Origin: Epiperipatus broadwayi
Taxonomy: Eukaryota; Onychophora; Udeonychophora; Euonychophora; Peripatidae
Length of the DNA: 64,000 bases
Direction: 5' to 3'
Assembly (NCBI GenBank): GCA_028023455.1
Contig: JAQFVV010006306.1
Coordinates: 1,517,001-1,581,000 of the forward strand
Positions 1 through 10,934 of this stretch are shown in pieces. Position 1 is the stretch's first letter. Every line of letters starts with the position of its first letter. The notes beneath the pieces were generated by a model. The model ran no database searches and was not told where the DNA came from. It saw only the letters and a list, made by a program, of their open reading frames with translations. The position numbers were made by a program, and so were the translations under genes.

Positions 1-1385
1 TAAACATACTAGATGTCCGATAAACACTTTTAAAACTTTTACCAATGAGTGACTGAAACACTCATAAACCTTGTAATAAAAAACAAATGTGAGAGATGAA
101 TATCTGATAAATATTGCAAAATTTAATAAAACCAGCACATAATGAAATATTATAAAATTTACCGGAGAATATGTGGAAATACCAACACATTCTAGATAAA
201 CTCATTAAATAAACAATAGCACTAAAAAATACTTTGACACATGATGTAATGAAAATATAATAATAATAAAAAATATTAAATACATATATTTTTTTAAAAA
301 AACACCTTAGTTCATTATTGGAAATTTTCCATTAAGAGCAATCTGCTGAGAGTGCAAAGTCCTTCTCTGGTGGCTTGTCTGTGTAAGGAAATGTACAAAG
401 AATAAGCATTTTTTCTTTTAAAATAGCAAGTATAATTCCAGATCGTAAAACTTGAATGGTTTATACATTTATATATCATTTATGATACTAAGTAAATGGA
501 AATTTTTTTCTATGGATTATTTGAAAAATGGATGATAACCAAGAGCTTATTCAGGAAATTGTTAGAGCAATAAAATCTGCTTTTTGACTGACCACTTAAG
601 TATAATTGAGTTATTTAGATCTTATATTACAAATAATACATGTATATGTATACATGTAAACTTCCTTTACATGTGAACTGAATAAATATCTTAATATATT
701 TAAAGGAGAGTTTGATTTGCTTTCTCTCAAGTAATCTAAAAATATTTTTTGTGAAAGAAATTCTTGATAAACAGATCAAAATCTCTATAAACTGCAGCAT
801 ATGGTTTTTAGTTAAAATATGAATTTTAGAAATAGAATAACAGAACTTAAACAATTGTAATAAGGAGAAGCACAGAACAGAAACAAGTTCAGAGCAACAA
901 CTCAGAAAAATTCTCTCGTCTAAAGGTATTGTAAAAATGAATGGATAGAAATGAATCATCTTCGAATTATTGTTTGCGCATAACAGAACGCAAATTCCTT
1001 CACAACAATCTGGGAAAATTTATTTGGTGATGCTATCAACCTTTTTAAAATAACACATTTGCAAAATAGTGATTGAAAGATCTATAAACCAAAATATAAT
1101 TTCTATTACTTTATAACGCAGTTTTGAAAGAAATATTGTCAGACCGATTTTTAGCAGTTTTGAAAGAAAGATTGCCGTAAAAATGAAGTCGTAAAAATTA
1201 CCTTTTTAAAAAAAGAAAAAACACTTTTAGAGAAAAAAAGAGATTGATTTTTAAAAGGAAATAATTTGAAAATACATCAATTTATCAGTGGGTGAAATAC
1301 AATGTAACAGTATTACGTGTGAAAGCAGATTTAAATAGTTGTGGCTTCTAGATTAATCACACCTTCACATTATACGCTATAGTAT
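1..1385. other. AT-rich DNA, no gene seen
   Basis: No coding region or repeat family is recognised. The only structure noted is a short near-duplication: a 21-base segment at 1118-1138 recurs with one change at 1154-1174. Confidence 0.5.
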
Positions 1386-1389
1386 TAAT

Positions 1390-1710
1390 ATTTCTAATAA
1401 ATGGCACAGTTTTTCCATGCATAGTGTGGAGAAACAGTGCCATGTAGTGGGCTAGGTTGCTGATAGTTGCTGGTAACAGACGATGTAAGGTAAATGTGTT
1501 TACTTATGGCTATCAGCACTACCAAGCAGGGAGTAGTGCTGGCAGCTAGTTGGCATATGGTTCCTGTGTGCATGCATGGTGAACAGCTAAATCTAGTGGC
1601 TGAAACTTGCATTGCTCCTTTTGGCACCTACTCTGAATATTTCTGTGGTTGATACAGAAATGGTGCTTCTTGCAGCCACAAGGGGTATAAGTTACAACCA
1701 GCATATTGTT
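1390..1710. other. Unassigned segment of higher complexity
   Basis: This stretch is visibly less AT-rich than its surroundings and contains small overlapping open frames on the minus strand. I recognise no protein motif in them. A short inverted repeat brackets its start (GGCAC near 1402 with GTGCC near 1437). It is probably an old unclassified repeat. Confidence 0.3.
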
Positions 1711-4243
1711 ATGAGATTTACATAAATAATGTATTATATTGAGAAATAATGAGATTGAAATTAAATGATTAAGAAAATATTTATTTTTGTGTGAGATCAT
1801 TGCCATTTTTGATTTTAAAGAAGATTATTATATTGAGTCAATGAAATTTTAAAATAAAAGTTAGTTTTATTAATATATGTGGAATAGTATTTTAAAGTTC
1901 ATCATAAAATATGTGAAAGGTTGTTGAAGTTAAGTAATAATAAATATACAGTAATCATTTGAAGTTAGGGGTTTCTGAAAAATCATTCATCTGTCTGAGG
2001 CGAAATAGCCATCCAAACATGAATTTTGATATGTAAGTAGGGAGTGCTCATATATTTAATAATTAAAAATTGATATTCAACTATATTATTGCAATCAATC
2101 ACTAACATATTATAATCATTCTAGTAAATTAATTGCTATCAAAATATAATAAATTATTGGTAATGAAGATTATAAAAGTTTTCCATTCTTTCCTAGAATT
2201 TCAAATGAAATATTTAATGATGCATGAATATGGTCCAGCACATAATGATTAAAATGAAAAAATGTGAATATATGTCATGTTCTGTCCCATACACACACTT
2301 TCATGAAATATTTAAGATTGTAAGAGATGAATTGAAGATAAAAGCTAGGTTTATTAAAGGTAATGAAGACATAGGTATGACTATTGATATGGAAATGGGG
2401 CAAGATTAAAAATTGGTAAACATTATTCAATTGAAAATAATATATTGAGTATGCCATTTAGAGTTATATGTACATATTCAGAACCAACATATTAATAAAT
2501 TTAACATTCTTGTTTAATTTACTTTTGTGTAGTTTATTATTTTAAAGACAAACTTGAAATGGAAGTGAAATCAACATGAAAAACAAGAACCACTGTCTGG
2601 ATAAAATAAAAATATCTATATATTGTGTATAGATATCTATGTAGTTCTTTATAAAATTAGGTAGATGGAGCTAAGGTAGTGAATCACCTTTAAAGTCCGC
2701 AAATGTGCTCCATTTATTTATATTATGATGATTTATTATAGGTCATATTCATTAAGTTCAAACATTCGGGACCTTTCAATGTATGCATGTGGTTGTGATT
2801 TAATATATTGTTTGTTTTATTTTAATTTTAATATAGTTATTAGTAGTTAATACTTCTTTTGGGTTACCTAATCTAACTTTTCAAATAAAAGAAAATCTTG
2901 CTACTAACAAAATAAAGTACTTGTATATTTTTTAAATATTATCTATTTTACTAGTAACTACATTTCCATACTCTGCCATTCTAAACACATTAATGTATAA
3001 AAAATCTAAGATTAAGTCTGAAGGATTTAATTCATCCGTCTTTCATAATCACAAGAGAGAACATGGCCATACCTATGATCCGAGTACTTTAAAGTTATGT
3101 GTGAAGAAATTTTATTGCAAATACAAAATAAAAGAAGTGTGGTCCACTACATAAAATTAATATGTAACAAACAAAAAAACTAATAGCATACAAATCAGCA
3201 AAAAATTAACTATCTCAGCAGACTGACCACGAATATGACGTGAAACGTTGAAAATATACTCAGTACTATAAATATTATTAAATTTTATATTCAAATTATC
3301 TTAATAGTAACGTTAATTTTCCCTTCACTTTTATATGTAATTCTTTTAAAAATGTACATAATATGCATAATGAAATAGATATTTTGTTATCTTTATATCA
3401 TAAAGCTGAGATCATTTTCAGTGGTGAGCATCATAAACATAGCTCTCGTCATTTATTGATGCAACAACAGATAACATGGATGTACATGCATATGCAAAAG
3501 AACTACTTATTATTTTAAAACATTGAAATATATAACTGTGCTAATCAAAATGTATTCCACTTCCATTGTATCTTTATTTGGATGCTTTTTTTATTTATTC
3601 CTCTTTAAATATTACCTTTTCCCCCTTAAGGTATAGTTTTTTCATTTCTGAAAATTTTACAAATTTATATCTCTTACTCATTTTTCATCTCCATTTTTAA
3701 TGTATGCTTTGTAACATTAAAATCTCCAATGCTAAGTTTACAATGTTATTTGGTCTGATCAAAAAGATTCTGTCTATTTATATTAACATTCTTCTATTCC
3801 TTATGAGAATGAATTTAAGATTCTTTTTGGTAGATCAAACAGTCCATTGCATGGCAAATGTTTTCCCAAAACCAGTGAAAAATGAAGCATTATTAACTTC
3901 TGGGCAATAAGGCAGGGTTTCCCAATCAATAATGGATGGTCATTTGGTTTATTGTGTACTAGCTGTTTGAAACAAAGATCAAAGTCTAATTGAAACTTCA
4001 ATAACTATCTGACCTGAATACAAATCCACATTATAGGAATCTTACACATATGAACTACCATTACGATGTATATTATCATTCTTCATTATTTTAATTTTTC
4101 ATTGTTTATTTACAAAAGAATCATACTTCATTTATCCATTTGCTTTTCCAGTATCTGTGCTTTTATATAAAAAAATCGTATTCACCATTTTTCAAGTCAA
4201 TTAATTTATCACCTTCCTGTGTAATTTCACTAAATCCATGTAA
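1711..4243. other. AT-rich DNA, mostly featureless
   Basis: No gene is recognised. At 3223-3260 there is a weak resemblance to Penelope-like tails: CTGACCA, a 3-bp ACG/CGT stem, then GAAAC. It lacks the conserved G8 of a hammerhead and is not called. Confidence 0.4.
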
Positions 4244-4245
4244 TG

Positions 4246-4333
4246 TTTTTTTTTTTTTTTATGTGTCAAAGCATCGGCTGGGAAGCGAACCTGGGACAAC
4301 TGCTTGTAAGACAGCTGTGACCTCTCGGCCACC
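4246..4333 (-). mobile_element. tRNA-derived SINE (S1 family)
   Basis: On the minus strand a pol III A-box-like run (GGTGGCCGAGAGG) is followed by a B box (CAGGTTCGCTTCCC), then the S1 tail GATGCTTTGACACAT and poly(A), seen as poly(T) at 4247-4260. Five S1 copies lie in the window and all share this head and tail. The head resembles a tRNA but does not fold into an intact one. Confidence 0.8.
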
Positions 4334-5330
4334 AAATGTTAGTCATCTCTTTTAATTAATGTGATATTTTTTTATTAAGTGTAATTAACTTTTGTTTAAG
4401 TGAAAAGCCATTTCTCAGTGGTAATCCAGCTATGCAATCTGGATGTTTTTAGCAACTTTGGCAGTTGATGACCGACAATAGTCTTGGATGATGACTTTCA
4501 ACTTTTGGAAATTGAAGACTGTATTTTATTTATGACTATTGCATCGTATATATATAAAAAAAAGCGTATAAGGATTCATACTCTGAAGCACACACACGTG
4601 TGTGTGTGTATATATATACGTTCTATCCTCAAGGAAATCAATCAGTGTCTCAAAATCTTTAACCTTAGGAGAAAAGTAAGTTTTTCTTTTTTTAAAAACA
4701 GAACTACTCAACTCCGAAATTAATTCAAATAAAATCACCAGGCTGGTTTGTTCATATAATCATGTATATTTAGCAGGTGAACAACTACCATTATAAAAAT
4801 GTACATATGGAGTGGACATTGTGAATTTGTTTTGTACGTATGGAGTGGACGTTATGAATTTGTCTTACTCAGTTTCCTGTCTTTTTTTTTTGCATTTAAT
4901 GGCAATTTCTTTTTTTGCAATCCATATTTTACATATTTAATATATATGTGCGTGTATATATATATGTAGTATAATACTTGATCAAGAATATTTTATTAAT
5001 AATCCAATCAAACCCTTCTTATAACTTAAGTCAGTCACTTTTTAATAATTCGGCCTTTATTAAGAAGAGAATAAATTATTTCTAATCATTTTCTAATTCA
5101 GATGTTTAAAACATGTAAGTAATATACAATTGTTCAAATAATTCTGTGTAATATATGTTTATGTGAGTGTGCGTGCATACAAATGTATGCCTGCTCAAGA
5201 AATCTCTAAAAAATACAAATAATTGGTAAAAAATACTAATTTTCAAAATATAACTTCAGAAAAGAAAAAAAAAATTATATCTCTTTTAGAACATTCATTA
5301 ACATTTTCTATTTGCATATTATAAGTCATT
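4334..5330. repeat. AT-rich spacer with CA/TG/TA microsatellite
   Basis: A run of CA, then TG, then TA dinucleotides at 4589-4619 can fold on itself. A second TA-rich run lies near 4940-4970. This lies downstream of the receptor gene on the minus strand. An AATAAA reads on that strand at 5058-5053, but such hexamers are common here by chance. Confidence 0.5.
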
Positions 5331-6314
5331 TTAATGAATTGATAAGTCTCCAGTAATAATCGAATTTAACTGAAATTTACAAGACAGAATAGCCACGTAA
5401 GAAGTTCCAAACATTTTATTTCTTTTGGCTAAAATTATTGGATTTAATGAGGCATGGCTGTAAGCAAGAATCCATATAGGGCGCAGAATATTTTGAGAAA
5501 TATCAAAGAAAAAGGTAAAGCATACAATTCCAGTTGCAGGTCCCCAGCAAAAAGCAAATACTACAAATATAATAATCAACGTTATTGTTGCTTGGATATT
5601 TTCAGCTTTTCTTTTTTCTGCCACAGATGACTTTGCGACACTATTCTTTTCCATTCCTTGCAAATTTTCTTGTGACTGTTTAATTTTTTTTAATACTTTA
5701 AAGTAAAAAAACCCTATCAAAGTTAATGTTGGACAATTAACAACCAAAACATATAAGGCTATATAATATAAAGAGTCTATTTGGTTTCTTAAAAAACATT
5801 CTCCGATGATCGTATTATAACCATAACTACCAAAACTCCAAAATGGAATTGTAGAAAAGAAAATTGAAAATAACCAACTTGTTAAAATGATGATAATAAC
5901 GTTTTTTCTATGAAAAATTCGATCACAAGTTGCCGCGTTTTTACAGATCGTAAGATAGCGATGAAAAGCAATAAACATTAATGAAAACATTGATTCACAT
6001 ATGAAAGCGAAGCAAAAATAACCAATATACGCACATAAAGGAGTTTTTGCTGAATTTTCATGAACCCATTCAAAATATGCTTTAAGAGGATAACCAACTG
6101 AACATGTTAGAAAATCTGAGAGCGCAAGATTTCCTAAAAACTTATTTGGAACAGTTTGTAATTTTTTATTCAAACACAAGGTAAGAAAAAGTAAACAATT
6201 ACCAATACTACCCAGAATGCTACATAATAAGAACATTGTTGTAGCAAAATATGTCATTGGATGGTTATAGGAATTATTTAAAATAAAAGTTTCATTTTTG
6301 ATATAGAAAGCCAT
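5331..6314 (-). CDS. Single-exon class A GPCR, melatonin/opsin-like orphan
   Basis: A complete 327-residue seven-transmembrane receptor. Seen: TM1 about 22-48 with GN at 38-39; TM2 57-82 with D67; TM3 starting after C94 and ending in HRY 118-120 (DRY in most class A receptors); C173 in the second outer loop to pair with C94; TM6 with CWGP 256-259; TM7 with NPIIL 291-295. N-glycosylation sequons lie at N7 and N13. The position of the opsin retinal lysine, six residues before the TM7 asparagine, is Tyr, so it should not bind retinal. The third inner loop is short and basic (AEKRKAEN). The ligand is unknown. Its closest relative here is the gene at 62465-63406, with which it shares long motifs such as NKFxGNL and RPxWILAYSHA. 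The Met start is the first in frame and leaves a short glycosylated outer tail, usual for the class. Confidence 0.92.
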   Translation of the reverse strand: MAFYIKNETFILNNSYNHPMTYFATTMFLLCSILGSIGNCLLFLTLCLNKKLQTVPNKFLGNLALSDFLTCSVGYPLKAYFEWVHENSAKTPLCAYIGYFCFAFICESMFSLMFIAFHRYLTICKNAATCDRIFHRKNVIIIILTSWLFSIFFSTIPFWSFGSYGYNTIIGECFLRNQIDSLYYIALYVLVVNCPTLTLIGFFYFKVLKKIKQSQENLQGMEKNSVAKSSVAEKRKAENIQATITLIIIFVVFAFCWGPATGIVCFTFFFDISQNILRPIWILAYSHASLNPIILAKRNKMFGTSYVAILSCKFQLNSIITGDLSIH

Positions 6315-6366
6315 GTTAATTTCTTTGTTTTTAATTCAAACCTAATTTAAAAAAAGAAAAAAAATG
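6315..6366 (-). promoter_or_regulatory. Possible 5' UTR splice acceptor of the GPCR
   Basis: Just upstream of the start codon the minus strand reads a long T/C tract, then AAATTAG at about 6348-6342, and the ATG follows 27 bases later. This is a good 3' splice site shape. It suggests a coding sequence in one exon with a separate upstream 5' UTR exon. It is not proof, because T-rich tracts are frequent here. Confidence 0.4.
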
Positions 6367-6417
6367 AAGATATTATTATATATAAGTAGATAATATTTAT
6401 TTATAGAGCGCAAACAG

Positions 6418-6625
6418 TTTGAATTAAATTGAAAGGCTGAAACCTCTTGCATGCGCTTCTTTAGAATGCTTGTATGACAGCCAATCACATGTAATGAAAG
6501 CTGTCTAGAGGGCTCTCAAATCGCAACACAAGACAGCTATCATTACATCTGATTGGCTGTCATACAAGCATGCAAAAGAAGCACATGCGCATGCGAGAGG
6601 TTTCAGTCTTTCAATTTAATTCAAA
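6418..6625. mobile_element. Palindromic MITE-like element (208 bp)
   Basis: Two arms are near-perfect inverted repeats, starting TTTGAATTAAATTGAAAG and ending CTTTCAATTTAATTCAAA. The whole element can fold as one hairpin containing GCATGCGC and the CAGCCAATCACA/TGATTGGCTG segments. No coding capacity. No clear target duplication was found. Confidence 0.8.
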
Positions 6626-7421
6626 TAAATAGGAAAATTATTTCTAAAATAAAGAATTTTGAAAATATTAAACAATGTATTCACTTTATTTTTCCTTCCT
6701 TCCCCCAAAATTATATATATTGAATGCTTGTAACACACACAAATAGAACTTTTTCCTTTTATATTCAAAGTAATTAATACATAGTTGCTATCAACATTAG
6801 TGATGCATTTTTAGTTAATGTGGTGAAGTGAGTTATTGTGTTTTTTGATATGGATATATTAATATGTTCATTTATAATCTTCTGATATAAATTTGATAGA
6901 TTCTGTCTCAGAGACTAACTAACTTTCTTTTAAGCATTTCAAGGATAAAATTGTATGAATGAATTATATGTTTTGCCCACTCTCTTCTTGCTTTTATCAT
7001 ATGAACCCATTATTAAAAGCTTTTGATATCAGAGTGATGATATGTATCTTCTTGCTGAAAGTAAATATACTTTTCTCACAAAGATTATTGATTGAAGATA
7101 TGGTGTTATTTTGAAGCATCCATGTGGGTATATACTTTTTGGAACTCACTATGTGCAGTGTGCATTTTACTAGATATAACAATATTAAACCAACTATTAT
7201 ATGGTTTACATTAAATGAAAAATGTTAATGTGAAGGATTATTAAAGTGAATGAGAACATTTGTGAGAGAGACAGAACCTATTTGCATTATAAAGATTATG
7301 CCAATATGATTTTAAAGTAATATAATTTTGATTATGTTTATTAAAAGACATAATAGAAAATTACAATTAGCCAATGTGTTTAGAAATTAAATACGTTATA
7401 AAATGTCATGTAATTGGATCA
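6626..7421. other. AT-rich DNA, nothing recognised
   Basis: No gene, repeat family or structured element could be identified between the palindromic element and the first RZ3 fragment. Confidence 0.5.
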
Positions 7422-7610
7422 AAGAATCGGCATGAAATGTGATGTTGGGGGTCATACATCTCATTCACGTGTCTTTGGTCAAATGTTTATGATTACACCC
7501 CTCCATAAGATGTTAAAAGTGGATAGAAACTAGTCCCTACCTTGCGTGAGAGTGGACTAATGAAAATTACCCTACAGAAATATTATTCATTAAGAGGATG
7601 ATCTCTAGTC
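7422..7610 (+). repeat. RZ3 repeat fragment, copy 1
   Basis: Contains CATGAAATGTGATGTTGGG (the 3' half of the hammerhead seen in copy 2), then a body ending in CCCCTCCATAAGATGTTAAAAG and AGTCCCTACCTTG. The same body words recur at 12553-12640. The 5' half of the ribozyme is degenerate in this copy. Confidence 0.6.
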
Positions 7611-7742
7611 TAGTGAATGACCAATAAAAAATTATTAATATACTTCCATTAAGTGGTTTATGACAATGTTGTGAGGGCAGTAAGTTTGATACATCAATTA
7701 AATTGTAGTAATTGTCTATCTATATTCATGATATGTATAAGA

Positions 7743-7828
7743 GGTTGTGATCCGGGCCAACTGATGAGTGCTGGTTCAGTATGAAATGTGCATCTTGGGA
7801 ATCATATATTCTTTTCATATATCTTTGG
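7743..7828 (+). repeat. RZ3 repeat, copy 2, 5' part, split by the hAT element
   Basis: Carries an intact hammerhead core (7757-7798) and then body sequence parallel to copy 1 up to CTTTGGCCA. The body resumes at 12553 after the hAT transposon (CCCTTCACAAAGTGTTAAAAG), so the hAT inserted into this repeat. Confidence 0.6.
7757..7798 (+). ncRNA. Hammerhead ribozyme type I, intact core
   Basis: Reads CCAA, CUGAUGA (7761-7767), stem II GUGCU/AGUAU with loop GGUUC, GAAA (7783-7786), stem III AU/AU around loop GUGC, C17 at 7794, then UUGG, which pairs with CCAA as stem I. All core positions of the hammerhead consensus (C3-A9, G12-A14, A15.1-U16.1, H17) are present. Cleavage is predicted after 7794. 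An outer UGAU/AUCA pairing may extend stem I. Stem III is only two pairs, as in animal retroelement hammerheads, which often work best as dimers. Activity is inferred. Confidence 0.7.
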
Positions 7829-8288
7829 CCACATGACCAAACATCCTGATTTTGTGGGATTTGTCCCTATTTTTGATTAGATGTCTCAGTGTCTCCAAAA
7901 TCTCTTTTTGGGGTGATTGTATGTCCCAATTTTCAAATACTCATAATTATTATTTGTTGTACATACATAATTTCATTACAAAAATGATAGTTTCTTGTCC
8001 CTCTTTGTCTATTTCAATCTCTACAGTAATATTACAAAAACTTCAGGTAAATTCCAACACTAAAACAAATATCGCTATTACGTTGTATGGCTGGGTTCTC
8101 AAGCTACAAGCACTCTTGCATCTAGCCTCATCTTGGAGCATGTGTAGTTGGATTTTTATAGGCTAAAATTTTAACTACACTTGCACTTATTTCAATTGTC
8201 AGTGTAGTTTTGTTAGTTCTTTGTTGATATTAATTTTCTGCAGTGATAAAATTAATAGAAATATTAATAACCCTAAACAAAAGACAAC

Positions 8289-8893
8289 ATGCCAAAGAGG
8301 AAGTGTATTTATAATGATGAATGTACACAGGAATGGAGTTTTATAAAAAAGGGATGCAATGACTATAAAGCAAAATATGAATTGTGTAATGTTTACATTG
8401 TTGCTCACACAGTGGTAAATCTGACATAAAACTCATATAAATAGAAACAAAATACAATTCTCATGGGCATCAATGTCAAAAAAACTAGACTGTTTCATGT
8501 ATAAACAGTGGAGTGCAAATGGAGACATCATTGCAGTGAGTTAACACCAGCATATTATATTGTTTGGCAACATCAATCATTTTGTTCAGTGGACTGTGCT
8601 AGTAATTTATTTAGTAAGATTTTTCTGGACTCGAAGATTGCACAAAAATTTTCATGTGGATGAACTAAAACTACCATGTTAATTACACAAGTATTGGGAC
8701 CATACTGTGAAGAACAATTTTAAAATGATTTAAACAATGCTAAGTTCTTCAGTATATCCACGGATGCAAGTAATCATAATACAATTAAAATGTTCCCCTT
8801 GATTGTACGTCATTATTCCAAAGAAAATGGAATTCAAGTAAAATTACTTATAATTTATGGAATGAAATATCAGATGCTATTTATAATTTAATA
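8289..8893 (+). pseudogene. hAT transposase, N-terminal half (broken)
   Basis: Begins at ATG 8289 with MPKRKCIYNDECTQEWSF and continues through a BED-like zinc finger remnant (ELC then AHT), whose first Cys is now Tyr. Later frames read FSISTDASNHNTIKMFPLIV, typical of the start of the hAT RNase H-like catalytic core with its first Asp, and KENGIQVKLL. Stop codons and frameshifts are present. The reading ends in NEISDAIYNLI at 8893 and resumes in phase at 10950 with VNSFKEFNID, after removal of the insert and one target-duplication copy. Confidence 0.75.
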
Positions 8894-9007
8894 AATATAG
8901 AAGATTTGAATTCAGACTTTTAAGCACCCTTCAACTATCCACACTATCGCATACAACTGATACACATGACCCCACACATGTAGAAAAGATAAATAATCAC
9001 CAATATA

Positions 9008-9041
9008 TGTATCTCATGCTAAACCAGCACTCATCAGTAGG
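9008..9041 (-). ncRNA. Hammerhead-like motif in RZ2, one core change
   Basis: On the minus strand CUGAUGA (9037-9031) is followed by stem II GUGCU/AGCAU with loop GGUUU, then GAGA where GAAA is needed, then AUACAUAU and AUUGG. The third base of the GAAA box is changed, so this copy is predicted inactive. Confidence 0.6.
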
Positions 9042-9437
9042 TCCAGATTATCATCTCCCATACATATATATATAATCAGTGCTCAGTTTATATTAAGATA
9101 GCAAATCTTTACACTTTAATGGACAGGCTTCTATCTACTCCAACTTCCAACTTTTCAGCCTTCCATATCATTGAAAATCTGAGATGAAAAGCCTAAATCC
9201 CATGCCGATACCAATATTACTGCCATGCCCATGTTGACCTCAAGTCAGTCTGACCCCTCATGTATAGGACCTTATCCATTTAAATACATAGAAGAGGGAT
9301 ATGCAGGATACAAGCTTCATATGTAAATATTTGAAAATAAGGCACTCTTCATAAATCTGGAGCTTAATTGTAAATATAAGGGATTTGAACTCAGACTTTC
9401 AAGCATCCTTTAATTATCCACACTATCGCTTACAACT

Positions 9438-9648
9438 GAGTGTTCCTGACTTATGTATATTGTGCATGATTGGACTCAAGGTACTTTTGTCTAGATGCTA
9501 GATCTTGTTATATGAACAGACAAACCGACCAGTACAAAAAAAAAACCTGTACCGGTCAGTTTTGTCTGTTCATATAACAAGATCTAGCATCTAGGCAAAA
9601 GTACCTTGGTTTCAATCATATGCAAGATACATAAGTCAGTAACACTCA
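9438..9648. repeat. Near-perfect hairpin inside the RZ2 insertion
   Basis: Two arms of about 95 bases mirror each other around a poly(A) centre near 9536-9545, with arms reading CATATAACAAGATCTAGCAT and its complement. The arms start and end GAGTGTT/AACACTC. Presumably a separate small foldback element that entered the RZ2 insert. Confidence 0.8.
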
Positions 9649-10254
9649 TGAACTCTGCCCCATTTTCCTATTTTCCAGATCTACCAACTTATGAGCAACA
9701 ATCCCGATGATACCGATCTAATTTATTTCTCTCCGCCGGCATCGCAAAGCGGAGACACAAAGAGACTCTAATTGGAAATAATATAATGGAACCTTTCACG
9801 TTATTTTTATATATAGGATTAGCGGGCGATCATCTAGTCAGAGCAAGCATAATTTATTAATCAAAATATAATATTTTAAATAAATGAAACAGTGATTCTG
9901 AAAGTTTTTATATATGTATGATTTATTAATTTAAATAAAATACGTGTAAGTTATTTAATTATATTTCTCCATTAGTCGTCATTGACCTCTTTACAATTAT
10001 ATAAGATGTGATTTGACTTGTATAATTTAAGAAATTACAAATACATTCAATAATTTATTATTTTATTGCGGCTGATTTATATGTCAATACTCAACTAATT
10101 ACAATATATAAATACGGTTTTGATAGAGCTATAATATAGATATATAACGACTCTTTGATCCACCCCTAGAGAGAACAAAACATAGCACTTGACCGAATCT
10201 ACTTAATAAAGATTATTTTATTATCGAAATATGATTATCTTATGCTGAGTAAGA
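9649..10254. other. Unassigned interior of the RZ2 insertion
   Basis: Contains a GC-richer patch near 9730-9770 (CTCCGCCGGCATCGC) and AT-rich sequence. No protein motif or other family was recognised. Confidence 0.4.
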
Positions 10255-10319
10255 AACGTATGAAGATTTGCTATCTTAATATAAACTGAGCACTGATTAT
10301 ATATATGTGTGTGGGAGAT

Positions 10320-10371
10320 GATAATCTGGATCAACTGATGAGTGCTGGTTTAGCATGACACGTATATTGGT
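10320..10371 (+). ncRNA. Hammerhead-like motif in RZ2, one core change
   Basis: CUGAUGA at 10335-10341, stem II GUGCU/AGCAU (10342-10346, 10352-10356), then GACA in place of GAAA (10357-10360) and UAUUGG. An outer stem I pairing AUAAUC/GAUUAU (10321-10326 with 10372-10377) is kept. The A14 to C change should kill cleavage. Confidence 0.6.
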
Positions 10372-10749
10372 GATTATTTAACTTTTCTACATGTGTGTGG
10401 TCATGTGTATCAGTTGTGTGCAATAGTGTGGATAGTTGAAGGGTGCTTGAAAGTCAGATTTCAAATCCCCTATATTTACAATTAAACTCCAAGTTTGTGA
10501 AGAGTGCCTGGTTTTCAAATATTTATATATGAAGCTTGTATCTTGCCCATCCTATGTATTTAAATTGATAAGGTCCTATATATGAGGGGTCAGAGTGACT
10601 TGAGGTCAACATGGGTATGGCAATAATATTTGACATTGGCATGTCAGATTTTCAATGATATGGATGGCTGAAAAGTTGGAGGTGGGAGTAGATTAAAGCC
10701 TGTCCATTAAAGTTGTGAAGATTTGCTATCTTAATATAAACTGAGCACC

Positions 10750-10798
10750 CTGAACCAACTGATGAGGGCTGGTTTAGCATAAAATACGTGTATTGGTG
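10750..10798 (+). ncRNA. Hammerhead-like motif in RZ2, one core change
   Basis: CCAA (10755-10758) then CUGAUGA (10759-10765), stem II GGGCU/AGCAU, AAAA where GAAA is expected (10781-10784), then UACGUGUA and UUGG pairing with CCAA. G12 is changed to A. Confidence 0.6.
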
Positions 10799-10934
10799 AT
10801 TATTTATCAGTGTGTGGTCATATGTATCAGTTGTATGCATAGTGTGGATAGTTGAAGGGTGCTTGAAAGTCTGTTCAAATCCTGTATATTTACAATTAAG
10901 CTCCAGGTTTGTGAAGAGTTCCTGGTTTTCAAAT

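Noticed and set aside
1394-1806. Small Cys/His-rich proteins
   Set aside because: Overlapping frames in an unassigned repeat-like patch, with no recognised zinc-finger spacing.
3223-3260. Another Penelope-tail hammerhead
   Set aside because: CTGACCA lacks the conserved G8, and no AATAAAGAG tail follows. The GAAAC match alone is weak.
5053-5058. Poly(A) signal of the first receptor
   Set aside because: AATAAA on the minus strand is present, but the hexamer is common by chance in this composition.
5331-6314. Opsin gene
   Set aside because: The TM7 position of the retinal Schiff-base lysine is Tyr in both receptors, so they cannot be called opsins despite the similar scaffold.
6418-6625. Target duplication of the palindromic element
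   Set aside because: Flanking A/T words are similar but not a clear direct repeat, so no integration class was assigned.
7505-7545. Second hammerhead in RZ3 (GAAACTAGTC)
   Set aside because: The GAAACUAGUC word resembles FB1, but no CUGANGA or stem II precedes it, and the paralogous copy at 12575 does not keep it.
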